Of a DNA stretch of 64,000 nucleotides, positions 53,659 to 61,939 are shown piece after piece. Position 1 is the first letter of the stretch. The number at the start of each line of letters is the position of its first letter. The position numbers and the translations under genes are program-made. The DNA comes from CADEDH01 sp041394285 (GTDB lineage Bacteria > Actinomycetota > Acidimicrobiia > Acidimicrobiales > SZUA-35), in the NCBI GenBank assembly GCA_041394285.1, contig JAWKIL010000016.1:62001-126000 (forward strand), read 5' to 3'. The notes beneath the pieces are model-generated. The model worked only from the letters and a program-made list of their open reading frames with translations, was not told the DNA's origin and made no database searches.

Positions 53659-54953
53659 TGCGCCACCCCCGGGCGCTCGCCGTACTCCCGCCGGCCCCGA
53701 ACCAGGTCGAGCAGCTCGATCAGGCGGGCCCGGGTCTCGTCGGGGTGGATCACGTCGAGCAGGTCGCCCTCCGTGGCGGCCCGATCGGCGGCGGCCAGGC
53801 GGCCCGCCTCGGCCGGATCGAGATCGGGGGGAGGCGGGGTGAGCGACAGCCGGGCCCGGGGCCACGGCAGCACCAGATCGGCCCGGGCCCCCACCGCGCC
53901 CAGCACCGTGGCCGCCAGCCCCACGGCCCGTCCCACCACCACGGCGAGCTTGGTCACCTCGGCCGAGCGGGCCCGGGCGGCCGCCCGCCGCAGGGCCTCC
54001 TGGCTGATGGCGTCGGCCCCGGTCTCGACGCCGGCGGTGTCGACCAGCGACACCCAGGGCCGGCCACCCCGCTCGCACCAGTCGAGCAGGCGCTCCACCC
54101 GGGCGCAGCCGGCCGGGGTCAGGAGGCCGCCGTTCCCAGCGGGGCGCGACATGGTGACACCCACCGGGCGCCCGCCGATGCGGGCCACGACGGTGAGCAC
54201 CTCGGGGGCGGCCCCGGCGGCCAGCTCCACCCAGCGGCCCCCGTCCACCACCGCCGCCAGCACCGCTTCGGGGTCGTAGGCGGCGTCCACGGCGAACGGC
54301 ACGATCTCGATGAGCGACGGCCCGGCCGGTGCCGGCTCCACCGGCCGCTCGCCGACCGACAGGTCGAGGAAGCGGCGGATCAGGTCGGCGGCGGCGGGCT
54401 CGTCGAGCCCGCTGCGATCGGCCGGCCCCTGCTCCCCCACCAGCAGCCCGCAGTCGGCACCGGCCACGGCCCACGGCGAGCTGGCGGCCACCACCACCGG
54501 CCACGGCTTGTTCACGCCCCCACCGTTCCCGGTGGAGCCGGTGCCCGCCGTGGCGCCTCGCACCGCGAGGATCGGCGCCGCCGAGGCTCCGCCGCCGACA
54601 GCGGCAGCACTGTCACCGGTGGAGGCGACACCGCTGGCAGCGACACCGCTGGCGGGGTTGCCATCGGGCCGGGCGGGGGCGCCATCGGGCCGGGCGGGGG
54701 CGCCGTCGGGCCGGGCGGGGCCGAGGCCGGGCGGGGGGACCACGACGAGCAGGGGCGTGCCCCGCTGGGCGGCCACCGCTCGGGCGGCGGGCGTGAGGGC
54801 AGCGGCCACCGTGACCGCTGGGCCGGTCCCGCCGTCGAGCCGGGCCAGCGGGAGCCCGCCGCCCGGCAGCGGCACGGGCAGCCCGAGGGCGTCCAGCAAC
54901 CGGACGGGGTCGAACCCGGGCGGGCCGGCGGCAGGCGGTGCGGCGGTGCTCAT
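53655..54953 (-). CDS. Carboxyltransferase-fold protein, degenerate (second of three)
   Basis: A 432-residue protein. The N-terminal half is low-complexity, with an ARPDGAP-type repeat of 21 bp (three units, residues about 80-100). The C-terminal half PWVSLVDTAGVETGADAISQ, TKLAVVVGRAVGLAATVLGA and ADLVLPWPRARLSLTPPPPD is the second carboxyltransferase half, where GLA replaces the oxyanion GGA. It is therefore probably not catalytic by itself. Its ATG at 54953 overlaps the last repeat unit of the 17-bp array, and its stop overlaps the next start, so all three genes are coupled. Confidence 0.75.
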   Translation of the reverse strand: MSTAAPPAAGPPGFDPVRLLDALGLPVPLPGGGLPLARLDGGTGPAVTVAAALTPAARAVAAQRGTPLLVVVPPPGLGPARPDGAPARPDGAPARPDGNPASGVAASGVASTGDSAAAVGGGASAAPILAVRGATAGTGSTGNGGGVNKPWPVVVAASSPWAVAGADCGLLVGEQGPADRSGLDEPAAADLIRRFLDLSVGERPVEPAPAGPSLIEIVPFAVDAAYDPEAVLAAVVDGGRWVELAAGAAPEVLTVVARIGGRPVGVTMSRPAGNGGLLTPAGCARVERLLDWCERGGRPWVSLVDTAGVETGADAISQEALRRAAARARSAEVTKLAVVVGRAVGLAATVLGAVGARADLVLPWPRARLSLTPPPPDLDPAEAGRLAAADRAATEGDLLDVIHPDETRARLIELLDLVRGRREYGERPGVAQ

Positions 54954-55000
54954 GCGGTATCGAAGCTCATGCGGTATCGAAGCTCATGCGGTATCGAAGC
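54950..55000. repeat. 17-bp tandem array at the stop of carboxyltransferase 1 (three copies, mini-ORF relay)
   Basis: Three exact 17-bp units start at 54950, 54967 and 54984. On the minus strand each unit reads ATGAGCTTCGATACCGC, and the next unit supplies ATGA. Thus the upstream gene's TGA (54984) overlaps ATG 54987 of a six-codon ORF (MSFDTA), whose TGA overlaps the ATG of a second identical one, whose TGA overlaps ATG 54953 of the next gene. Confidence 0.97.
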
Positions 55001-56567
55001 TCCTGCGGGTCCGGAGCTGGGCCCGGCGCCGCCCCTCCACCATGGCCAGCACCGCGGCCAGATGGCCCCGGGTGTGGGCCGGGTCGATCACGTCGTCGAT
55101 GCGGAAGTCGTAGGCCGCCCACCGGGCCTGCGACATCTTGCGGTAGCTGGCGTACAGCTCGAGCTGGCGCTCCTCGCTCAACTCGCCCTGGGCCAGCTCG
55201 TTGCGCAACAACGTGGCCACCCCGATCTCGGGGGCGGCCAGGCTTATCGCCCCCGACGGCCACGCCACCACATGGTCGGCCCCCACCGCCCGCCCCCCGA
55301 GCAGCCAGGTGGAGAACCCGTAGGCCTTGCGCACCAGCACGGTCACCATCGGCACCGTGGCCCCGTACGCCGTGTTCATCAGCCGTACGACCTGGCGCAA
55401 CGCCCCTTCCCGTTCCGAGTCGGGCCCCACGATGAACCCGGGTTGGTCCTGGAGGAACACGAGCGGGATGTTGTAGGCGTTGCAGATCTGGGCGAAGCGG
55501 ACGGCCTTGATCACCGCCTTCACGTCGACGATCCCGCCCAGGTGGCGGGGCTGGTTGGCGATGATCCCCACGGTCCAGCCGTCGATCCGGGCGTAGCCCA
55601 CGATGATGTTGCGGGCGTAGCGGGGCCGAAGCTCCAGCAGCTCGCCGTGATCGACGATCGTTCGCACCACCCGGCCCATGTCGTAGGGCTTGCGGTGGTC
55701 GAGGGGCACGAGATCGGCCAGCTCGGGCGACGTCCGGTCGGCCGGATCGCCGTTGGGCACCCGGGGCGGCAGCTCCCACGAGCTCGACGGGAAGAAGGCG
55801 AGGAAACGGCGGACCGAGGCGATGGCATCGGCCTCGTCGGGGGCCACGTGGTCGACGAACCCGGTGATGGTGGCGTGCACCTCCCCCGAGCCCAGGTCCT
55901 GGGGCGTGGCCTCCACCCCGATCCCGCCCTGCACCACCGGGGGGCCGGCCAGGGCCATGGCGGCGGTCCCGTCGGCCAGGGTAGAGAACTCGGCGTCCAT
56001 CGTCTGGAACGAGGCGGCGCCGAGGGCGGTGCCGAGCACGGCGCACACCACCGGCGACCGGCCGGTGCTCTGCCACGGGGCGGCCGGGGGCGAGGTGCCG
56101 GCCGAGCCGCCCCCGCTGGCCCCGGCGAACTGGGCGCCCATCATCGACTGGAACCGGTTGGCCGACGACTCCAACAGCAGCTCCAGTGGGTAGCCGTTCT
56201 GGGCCGCCAGGTCCCGGATTCGGGCCGCCTTGCGGTTGCCGCCCGGGCCCCGGGCGCCGGCCGTGATCGTGCCGTCGTCGGCCACCACCATCGCCGTGCG
56301 GCCCTCGACCTGGCCCCAGCCGGCCACCACCCCGTCGGCCGGAGCCTCCCGATCGGGCCGGCCCGGCACCTCCACCACACCGGTGACGAGCTCGCCCAGC
56401 TCCCGGAACGAGCCGGGGTCGAACAGCAGGCCGATGCGCTCCCGGGCTGTGAGCTTCCCCCGGGCATGGAGGCGCTCGACGGCGGCCGGACCGCCGAGCT
56501 GGCGCCCCGCCTCCCGGCGGGCGGCCAATGCCGCCAGCGCCTCGTCCCACCCTCCACGGTCGGCCAT
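54984..56567 (-). CDS. Acyl-CoA carboxylase carboxyltransferase subunit
   Basis: A 527-residue full carboxyltransferase. GKLTARERIGLLFDPGSFRE, DGVVAGWGQVEGRTAMVVAD, LELLLESSANRF, VVQGGIGVEATPQDLGS, IPLVFLQDQPGFIVGPDSER and VLVRKAYGFSTWLLGGRA (oxyanion turn region) are all present. It would carboxylate propionyl-, acetyl- or longer acyl-CoA (PccB/AccD family), with a biotin/BC subunit encoded elsewhere, since none is seen here. Two divergent paralogues follow through a translational relay. The final residues SFDTA are repeated. Confidence 0.92.
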   Translation of the reverse strand: MADRGGWDEALAALAARREAGRQLGGPAAVERLHARGKLTARERIGLLFDPGSFRELGELVTGVVEVPGRPDREAPADGVVAGWGQVEGRTAMVVADDGTITAGARGPGGNRKAARIRDLAAQNGYPLELLLESSANRFQSMMGAQFAGASGGGSAGTSPPAAPWQSTGRSPVVCAVLGTALGAASFQTMDAEFSTLADGTAAMALAGPPVVQGGIGVEATPQDLGSGEVHATITGFVDHVAPDEADAIASVRRFLAFFPSSSWELPPRVPNGDPADRTSPELADLVPLDHRKPYDMGRVVRTIVDHGELLELRPRYARNIIVGYARIDGWTVGIIANQPRHLGGIVDVKAVIKAVRFAQICNAYNIPLVFLQDQPGFIVGPDSEREGALRQVVRLMNTAYGATVPMVTVLVRKAYGFSTWLLGGRAVGADHVVAWPSGAISLAAPEIGVATLLRNELAQGELSEERQLELYASYRKMSQARWAAYDFRIDDVIDPAHTRGHLAAVLAMVEGRRRAQLRTRRSFDTA

Positions 56568-56658
56568 GGGCGCCGACGCTAGTGGGCCGGAGGCGACGAC
56601 ACGAAGCGGCGGGGCCGAGGTCCGCCACCCGAGGGGGCGCCATCACGCCGGGGCGGCG

Positions 56659-57192
56659 TCAGGTGGGAGCGTCGTCACCGGCCGCCCCCGGCGCGTGCGT
56701 CTCGTCCAGCGCGGCGACGAAGCCGGGGCTGACCGTCTGCAGCACGGTGCGGGCGGCGCGGCCCAGCGCCGCCAGCTCGTCGGGCGCCAGCACGTCCACC
56801 ACCAGCCGCCGTGCCTCCCGGACGTGGCCAGGGGCGATCTCCTGCAGCCGGGCCAGCCCGGTGTCGGTCAGGCGGACGTCCATCTGGCGACCGGTGCCGG
56901 CCGCCCGCCGCTCCACCCATCCTCTCGACGCCAACCGGCTCACGGCGTGGGACAACCTCGACAGCGACCCACTGGCGGCCAGGGCCAACCGGCTCATGGC
57001 CATCGTGCGGTCGGGCGAGTCGGACAGGCCGACCAGGATCATGTACTCGAAGCGGTTGATCCCCGCATCCCGCTTGAGCTGGGCGTCGAGCGCCGCCGGC
57101 AGCGCCTCGACCATGGCCACGAGGTACATCCAGGCCCACAGCTGATCGGGATCCAGCCAGGAGACCTCATCGGCGTGCACCTCGTCAGCCAT
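56659..57192 (-). CDS. MarR-family regulator
   Basis: A 177-residue regulator from ATG 57192. Core: INRFEYMILVGLSDSPDRTM, SRLALAASGSLSRLSHAVSR and LASRGWVERRAAG with the wing GTGRQMDVRLTDTG. It is divergent from doxX-ligB, and two ACTTGAAC-type palindromes lie between them. It probably represses that pair and itself until a phenolic or quinone ligand binds. It is followed, 91 bp later on the same strand, by the carboxyltransferase genes, which may be read through from it. Confidence 0.9.
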   Translation of the reverse strand: MADEVHADEVSWLDPDQLWAWMYLVAMVEALPAALDAQLKRDAGINRFEYMILVGLSDSPDRTMAMSRLALAASGSLSRLSHAVSRLASRGWVERRAAGTGRQMDVRLTDTGLARLQEIAPGHVREARRLVVDVLAPDELAALGRAARTVLQTVSPGFVAALDETHAPGAAGDDAPT

Positions 57193-57217
57193 GGCACCAA
57201 GCCTACGACCGGGAATG

Positions 57218-57262
57218 ACTTGAACGTTCAAGTAGTTGCTACCCTGACTTGAACATTCAACT
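57218..57262. promoter_or_regulatory. Two MarR operator sites
   Basis: Site 1 ACTTGAACGTTCAAGT (57218-57233) is a perfect 16-bp palindrome. Site 2 ACTTGAACATTCAACT (57247-57262) is near-perfect. Centres are 29 bp apart, between the starts at 57192 and 57277, which fits control of both directions. Confidence 0.82.
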
Positions 57263-57276
57263 CAAAGGAGTGTCCG

Positions 57277-57651
57277 ATGACCATCGCACTGTGGATCGTG
57301 GCCGGGGTGCTGGCCGCCACCTTCGCCGCCGCCGGGGGCATGAAGCTGGCGACGCCCCGCAAGCAGCTGGAACCGAAGATGGCGTGGGTGGCCGACTTCA
57401 CCGACGGCCAGGTGAAAGGGATCGGGGCCGTCGAGGTGCTGGGGGCGATCGGTCTCATCGCCCCCGCAGCGCTCGACATCGCTCCGGTCCTGACCCCGCT
57501 GGCCGCCGTGGGGCTGGCCCTCACCATGGCCGGGGCCGTGGTGGTGCACCTGCGCCGGGGCGACGGCCTGGCCGGGGCCGCCCCCGCCCTCGTGCTGGGT
57601 CTACTGTCGCTGTTCGTCGCCTGGGGTCGATTCGGCCCCTACGCCTTCTAG
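57277..57651 (+). CDS. DoxX-family membrane protein
   Basis: A 124-residue protein with four helices. IVAGVLAATFAAAGGMKLATP is the typical DoxX opening, then GAVEVLGAIGLIAPAAL and VGLALTMAGAVVVHL. AAAGG-GG ribosome pattern AAAGGAG precedes ATG 57277. DoxX proteins are linked to quinone or thiol stress and redox complexes. It lies in a MarR-controlled pair with the LigB-like dioxygenase gene 13 bp later. Confidence 0.9.
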   Translation: MTIALWIVAGVLAATFAAAGGMKLATPRKQLEPKMAWVADFTDGQVKGIGAVEVLGAIGLIAPAALDIAPVLTPLAAVGLALTMAGAVVVHLRRGDGLAGAAPALVLGLLSLFVAWGRFGPYAF

Positions 57652-57664
57652 GAGGAAGCCGGCC

Positions 57665-58498
57665 ATGGCCGATCCCGCAACCGATCGACTCCCCACCTAC
57701 TTCGTGTCCCACGGCGGCGGGCCCTGGCCCTGGATGATGGACCGGATGCCCGGCTGGGAGCGGCTGCACGAGTCGCTGGCCGCCCTCCCGGCCCAGCTGG
57801 GCCGCACCCCCCGGGCCATCCTGTGCGTCTCGGCCCACTGGGAGGAGGCCGATTTCACCGTCCAGACCAGCCCCAACCCACCCATGCTGTACGACTACGG
57901 CGGCTTCCCCGACTTCACCTACCACATCCAGTACCCGGCGCCCGGCTCCCCCGAGGTGGCCGAGCGGGTGGGCGAGCTGCTGTCGGCCGCCGGCATCCCG
58001 GTGGGCTTCGACAGCCGCCGGGGCTACGACCACGGCACGTTCTGCCCCCTCTACGTGTCGTACCCGGAAGCCGATGTGCCGATCCTGCAGCTGTCGCTCC
58101 GCCACAACCTCGATCCCGAGGTCCACCTGGCCGCCGGCCGGGCCCTGGCCCCGTTGCGGGACGAGAACGTGCTGATCCTGGGCAGCGGCTTCAGCTACCA
58201 CAACCTGGGCCAGTTCTTCAGCCCGGCGGCGGCCGAGCCGTCGCGCCAGTTCGACGACTGGCTGGCCACCACCATGCTGCGCTCGTCGCCCGGCGACCGC
58301 AGCCGGCGCCTGATCGACTGGGAGCAGGCCCCCGCCGCCCGGGCCTGCCACCCCCGGGAGGAGCACCTCCTGCCCCTGATGGTGGCGGTGGGAGCGGCCG
58401 AGCAGGAGGACGCCGTTCGGGTGTATCACGAGGACGACTTCATGGGTCGCCTGAGCTCGTCGAGCTACCGCCTCGGCCCCGTCCCCGGCCGGAACTGA
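57665..58498 (+). CDS. DODA/LigB-type extradiol dioxygenase
   Basis: A 277-residue class III extradiol ring-cleavage dioxygenase (YgiD/DODA family). Metal and active-site His residues lie in YFVSHGGGPWP, CVSAHWEE, YDHGTFCPLY and HPREEHLLPLMVAVG. YDYGGFPDFTYHIQYPAPGS is a strong family marker. It opens catechol-type rings with O2. The MarR repressor, DoxX partner and two operators suggest an inducible aromatic/quinone detoxification unit. The natural substrate is unknown. Confidence 0.93.
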   Translation: MADPATDRLPTYFVSHGGGPWPWMMDRMPGWERLHESLAALPAQLGRTPRAILCVSAHWEEADFTVQTSPNPPMLYDYGGFPDFTYHIQYPAPGSPEVAERVGELLSAAGIPVGFDSRRGYDHGTFCPLYVSYPEADVPILQLSLRHNLDPEVHLAAGRALAPLRDENVLILGSGFSYHNLGQFFSPAAAEPSRQFDDWLATTMLRSSPGDRSRRLIDWEQAPAARACHPREEHLLPLMVAVGAAEQEDAVRVYHEDDFMGRLSSSSYRLGPVPGRN

Positions 58499-58688
58499 CC
58501 TCCGGGTCGGGAAGGCAGAACTTCCTCGCCGACAGGAGCTAGGGTTCCCGCTGGAAGGTTGGCCAGAGGCGGAAGGCGGCCCCCCAGAGCATGTGGCAAC
58601 AACGGTCGAGCCCCAGGGCGGCGGACGCAGCGATCGTCGCCGCGCCCGGGCGCCGGCGCCGTTCCCGATCCTCCCGCCGTGACCTGCC

Positions 58689-59732
58689 TTGAGCGGCGGG
58701 CGGATCAACCCGGCGCCGGCGCCGGCCCTGCTCGGCGTCGAGATCGGCCGGAACCAGGTACGGCTGGCCCTCCTGCACCCCGACGGCATGGTGGTGGCCG
58801 ACGCCATCGAAGCCCCGATCGTCGGCGGCGACACCGACGAGGCCACGGCGGAGATCTCGATCAGCGGAACCATCGCCGCCGCTGTGAACCAGCTCAGGAT
58901 CGCCCCCGGTAGCCCGATCCAGGTCGGGGCCACCATCGGGTTCCCCCACTGCGGGGTGGGCAGCGGCCCCGCCCTGCGGGAGTGGCTCGTCGACCTCAGC
59001 CGCGAGCTCCAGGAGCCGGTGGTGCACAACGGCGACCGCGGCATCTCCTACGCCCCGATCCGCTGCCTGGACTTCATCGACCGGGTGTTCCACTCGGCGT
59101 CCCTACCGCTCGACCGGGTGGAGCTCGCCCCGGTGGCCGCCGCCCGCACGCTCGGCCTGTTCCGGTCGGGCTCGGTGACCCTGGGGTCGGGGATCGCCTG
59201 GTCGGCCCGGATACTCGACGGCGAGATGATGGAGGCCTTCGAGGCGGTCGACGGCGCGGTCGACGAGGTCCTCCACCTGGTGGCCAACGGGGCGACGCAC
59301 GCCGTGGAGCAACTCGACGGCGTGTTCCTCGACGACGGCCTGTGCCGGAGCCGGGGCCTGAGCCCGGCGTCGCTGGCCCCGGCGGTGGGCGTGGCCCTCT
59401 CCCTCTTCGACTCGCCGGCCCGCAACCTGCTCGACGGCCGGCTGATCGACGCCGCCGCACCGGCCCCCGCGATGCGGGCCCCGGTCCCCCAGCCTCACCC
59501 TTCGCCCCGTCGCCCGGCACCGGAGTCCCCGGCCGCCGCCGGCGGTCGCCACCCCCTGTCGGTCGCCGGCACGTCCGCCCGCCCCCGCAGCACCGGCCCC
59601 GCCGGCGCCCGGCCGCAGTCGGACCGGACCGCCGATCCCGCCACCGGCAATCGCCTGTCCGCCACCGACCTCCTGATCGGAGCGCTGCTGATGCTGACCG
59701 TCGTGCTCGTCATCGCCCTGGTGATCCCATGA
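58689..59732 (+). CDS. Actin/ASKHA-fold-like protein with C-terminal membrane helix
   Basis: About 347 residues; TTG 58689 is the likely start, though it lacks a clear alternative. ALLGVEIGRNQVRLALLHPD resembles the phosphate-1 hairpin of ASKHA proteins (PilM/FtsA/actin-like). ATIGFPHCGVG and VELAPVAAARTLGLFRSG fit later ASKHA strands and the connect motif. A Pro/Ser/Arg-rich linker (about 255-320) leads to one C-terminal helix (LLIGALLMLTVVLVIALVIP). Its stop overlaps the OmpA-like start (ATGA). ATP binding is inferred from fold pattern only; the motifs are weak. Confidence 0.6.
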   Translation: MSGGRINPAPAPALLGVEIGRNQVRLALLHPDGMVVADAIEAPIVGGDTDEATAEISISGTIAAAVNQLRIAPGSPIQVGATIGFPHCGVGSGPALREWLVDLSRELQEPVVHNGDRGISYAPIRCLDFIDRVFHSASLPLDRVELAPVAAARTLGLFRSGSVTLGSGIAWSARILDGEMMEAFEAVDGAVDEVLHLVANGATHAVEQLDGVFLDDGLCRSRGLSPASLAPAVGVALSLFDSPARNLLDGRLIDAAAPAPAMRAPVPQPHPSPRRPAPESPAAAGGRHPLSVAGTSARPRSTGPAGARPQSDRTADPATGNRLSATDLLIGALLMLTVVLVIALVIP

Positions 59733-60601
59733 CCGCTCTGGCCGGGAACCGGGCCCGATCCCGGCAGCGGCGCCGGGTGGTGACCGTTCTCCTGGCCGTC
59801 AACCTGGCGCTGGTGGGCCTGAACCTGGCCAAGCGGGACGTCCTGCCGTTCTCCGTCCCCGGTCTCGGGGGCGGCGGCGCCGACAAGGTCGACGATGGGG
59901 CCGCCGTCGCCACCACGAGCGTCACGACGGCCCCCGGAGCGACCCCTGCCCCGGTGGTGGCCGCCCCCGGAGCCAGCGCCGAGACGATCGACAACTCCGG
60001 TGCCGACTGGCCCGGCGGTCCCGGACCGGTGCCGGCCGGCGACCCCGTGGCCCGGCGGGCCACCCTCGGCGCCGACGGCCGCCTCCAGCTCACCGGCTCG
60101 GCCCCGAGCTGGGCCGTGGCCACGAAGGTGGCGCAGTACGCCGCCGAGAAGCTCCCGGGCGGCGCCGGCGCCGTCGACAACCTCCTCACCTGGCACCCGG
60201 GCGCGGCGCCGGAGATCCAGTCGGGCGACGTCGACATACCCCAGGCGGCCACGTTCGCCCCGGGCGGGGCCGAGATCGACCAGGCCTCGGTTCCCCTCCT
60301 CGACCTGGCGGCCGGCATCATGATCGATCACCCCACCGTGTTCGCCGTGGTGATCGGCCACACCGACGACCAGGGCGACGAAGCGGTCAACGCCGAGCTG
60401 GCCTCGGTGCGGGCCACGGCCGTGGTCGACTACCTCATCGGCAAGGGGGTGGTACCGGGCCAGCTGGTGGTGGCGGCCGCCGGCGAAGACGACCCGCTGG
60501 CCGACAACCAGACGGCCGAGGGCCGGAACGCCAACCGCCGGGCCGAGATCCGGTTCAAGAACTTCTTGATCTCCGACGCCACCCTGGGAGGACGGTCATG
60601 A
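59729..60601 (+). CDS. BON-OmpA domain envelope protein
   Basis: A 290-residue protein. An N-terminal helix (VVTVLLAVNLALVGLNL) anchors it; a Thr/Pro/Ala linker follows. A BON-like segment lies at about 105-165 (GADGRLQLTGSAPSWAVATK). The C-terminal OmpA peptidoglycan-binding domain shows TFAPGGAEIDQASVPLLDLA, VVIGHTDDQGD and NANRRAEIRF. It likely tethers the wall. It overlaps by 4 bp with both neighbours (actin-fold-like protein and LivK-like lipoprotein), so all three work together. Confidence 0.88.
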   Translation: MTALAGNRARSRQRRRVVTVLLAVNLALVGLNLAKRDVLPFSVPGLGGGGADKVDDGAAVATTSVTTAPGATPAPVVAAPGASAETIDNSGADWPGGPGPVPAGDPVARRATLGADGRLQLTGSAPSWAVATKVAQYAAEKLPGGAGAVDNLLTWHPGAAPEIQSGDVDIPQAATFAPGGAEIDQASVPLLDLAAGIMIDHPTVFAVVIGHTDDQGDEAVNAELASVRATAVVDYLIGKGVVPGQLVVAAAGEDDPLADNQTAEGRNANRRAEIRFKNFLISDATLGGRS

Positions 60602-61908
60602 GGCGCGGCCGGAACCCTCGATCGATCAGCGGCCGGGCCGCGGCCCTCCTCGCCGGGCTGACCCTGGCTGCGGCCTGCACCAGTGGCGGCGACGAGGGCA
60701 CCCCCTCGTCGTCGGCCTCCACCGGCCCCGCCGGCGCCGTCGTCACCGCCGGCCCCGGGGCGGCCCCGACACAGCCGGCGGCCGCTGGCGCCGGCCCCCG
60801 GTGGGACATCGACGCCGCGCTGGCGGCCGATCCCGACTGCGCCAATCCGGTCCAGGGCGACCCGCTGGTCATCGGGTACGCCGCCGATCTCGGCGTGATC
60901 GGGGGCTTCGCCGACGCCCCGGCCTCGGAGATGGCCAAGCACCTGGCGAAGCTGATCAACTGCTCGGGCGGCTTCGCCGGCCGGCCGGTGCGGGTGGACG
61001 TGGCCGACATCTCGGGGTCCCCCACCGACACCCGCGCTGCGGTGCAGACGCTCGTCCAGGGCGGGGCCCAGGTGCTGCTCGGCCCGCCGTTCCCCGATCC
61101 CGGGCTGCGCGTCCTGCAGGCGACCCTGGGGCGCACGGCGGTGATCTTCACCGGCTCCACCGAGCCGGCCCTGGCCGACGCCACCGACCTGTCGTATCTG
61201 GTGGCGTTCAACGACACCCAGGGGGCGTCGGCCGCCGCCCAGTTCGCCCAGTCCCGTGGGTGGAAGACCGCCGTCACCCTGTCGAGCCCGGGGCCCTACT
61301 TCGGCTACAACGTGCGCGTCTTCACCGCCGCCTTCACCGCCAACGGCGGCCAGGTCCTGGCCGATCTCCCGTTCGTGCCGGCCGAGCAGACCGAGTTCGC
61401 CGACGCGGTAGCCGCCATCGCCCAGAACCCCCCCGACGTGATCTACACGCCGATGCTGGCCGAGCAGCTGGTGGCGTTGAAGACCCAGCTGGAGGCGGCC
61501 GGGCTGGACGAGGTGGAGCTGGTGGGGACCGACGCCTTCGAGGCCTCGTTCGGCTATCAGCTGCCCAACATCGACGGCATCTACCACGTCACCCACGCCG
61601 ACCCCGCCCCCGATTCCCGCCTGGAGAAGCTGATCGCAAGCTACACCGCGGCCACCGGCTCCCCCCGGCCCGGCGCCCCGTCGATGGTGGGCCTCACCGG
61701 CGACGCCCTGGCCGTGATCGCCGACGCCTACCTGCGGATCAACACCACCGATCCGGTGGCCCTGGGTCGGGCCATCGCCTCCGACACCGGGGTGCAGGGC
61801 ATCACCGGTGTGCTCAGCTACAACAACTCGGGGGCCCCCACCAAGCCGATCTACATCCACCAGGTGGTCGACGGCCAGGCCACGCTGGCCTACAAGGTCG
61901 GCACCTGA
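60598..61908 (+). CDS. LivK-like periplasmic-binding lipoprotein
   Basis: A 436-residue precursor. The signal AALLAGLTLAAACTSGG ends in a lipobox (LAAAC). A Ser/Gly/Pro linker follows, then a two-lobe type 1 binding fold: LVIGYAADLGVIGGFADAPA, RVDVADISGSPTDTRAAVQT, VIFTGSTEPALADATDLSYL and YFGYNVRVFTAAF. Normally such proteins feed an ABC permease, but no permease genes follow and the next gene is on the other strand. In this operon it may be a ligand sensor for the OmpA/actin-fold-like partners. Confidence 0.87.
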   Translation: MRRGRNPRSISGRAAALLAGLTLAAACTSGGDEGTPSSSASTGPAGAVVTAGPGAAPTQPAAAGAGPRWDIDAALAADPDCANPVQGDPLVIGYAADLGVIGGFADAPASEMAKHLAKLINCSGGFAGRPVRVDVADISGSPTDTRAAVQTLVQGGAQVLLGPPFPDPGLRVLQATLGRTAVIFTGSTEPALADATDLSYLVAFNDTQGASAAAQFAQSRGWKTAVTLSSPGPYFGYNVRVFTAAFTANGGQVLADLPFVPAEQTEFADAVAAIAQNPPDVIYTPMLAEQLVALKTQLEAAGLDEVELVGTDAFEASFGYQLPNIDGIYHVTHADPAPDSRLEKLIASYTAATGSPRPGAPSMVGLTGDALAVIADAYLRINTTDPVALGRAIASDTGVQGITGVLSYNNSGAPTKPIYIHQVVDGQATLAYKVGT

Positions 61909-61939
61909 GCGCCGCCCGGCCGGTGCCCGCCCCCGGTGC

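Noticed and set aside
58539..58690. A minus-strand open frame with LWGAAFRLWP before the actin-fold-like gene
   Set aside because: No start context, no homology I recognise, and most of it is opposite the plus-strand gene.
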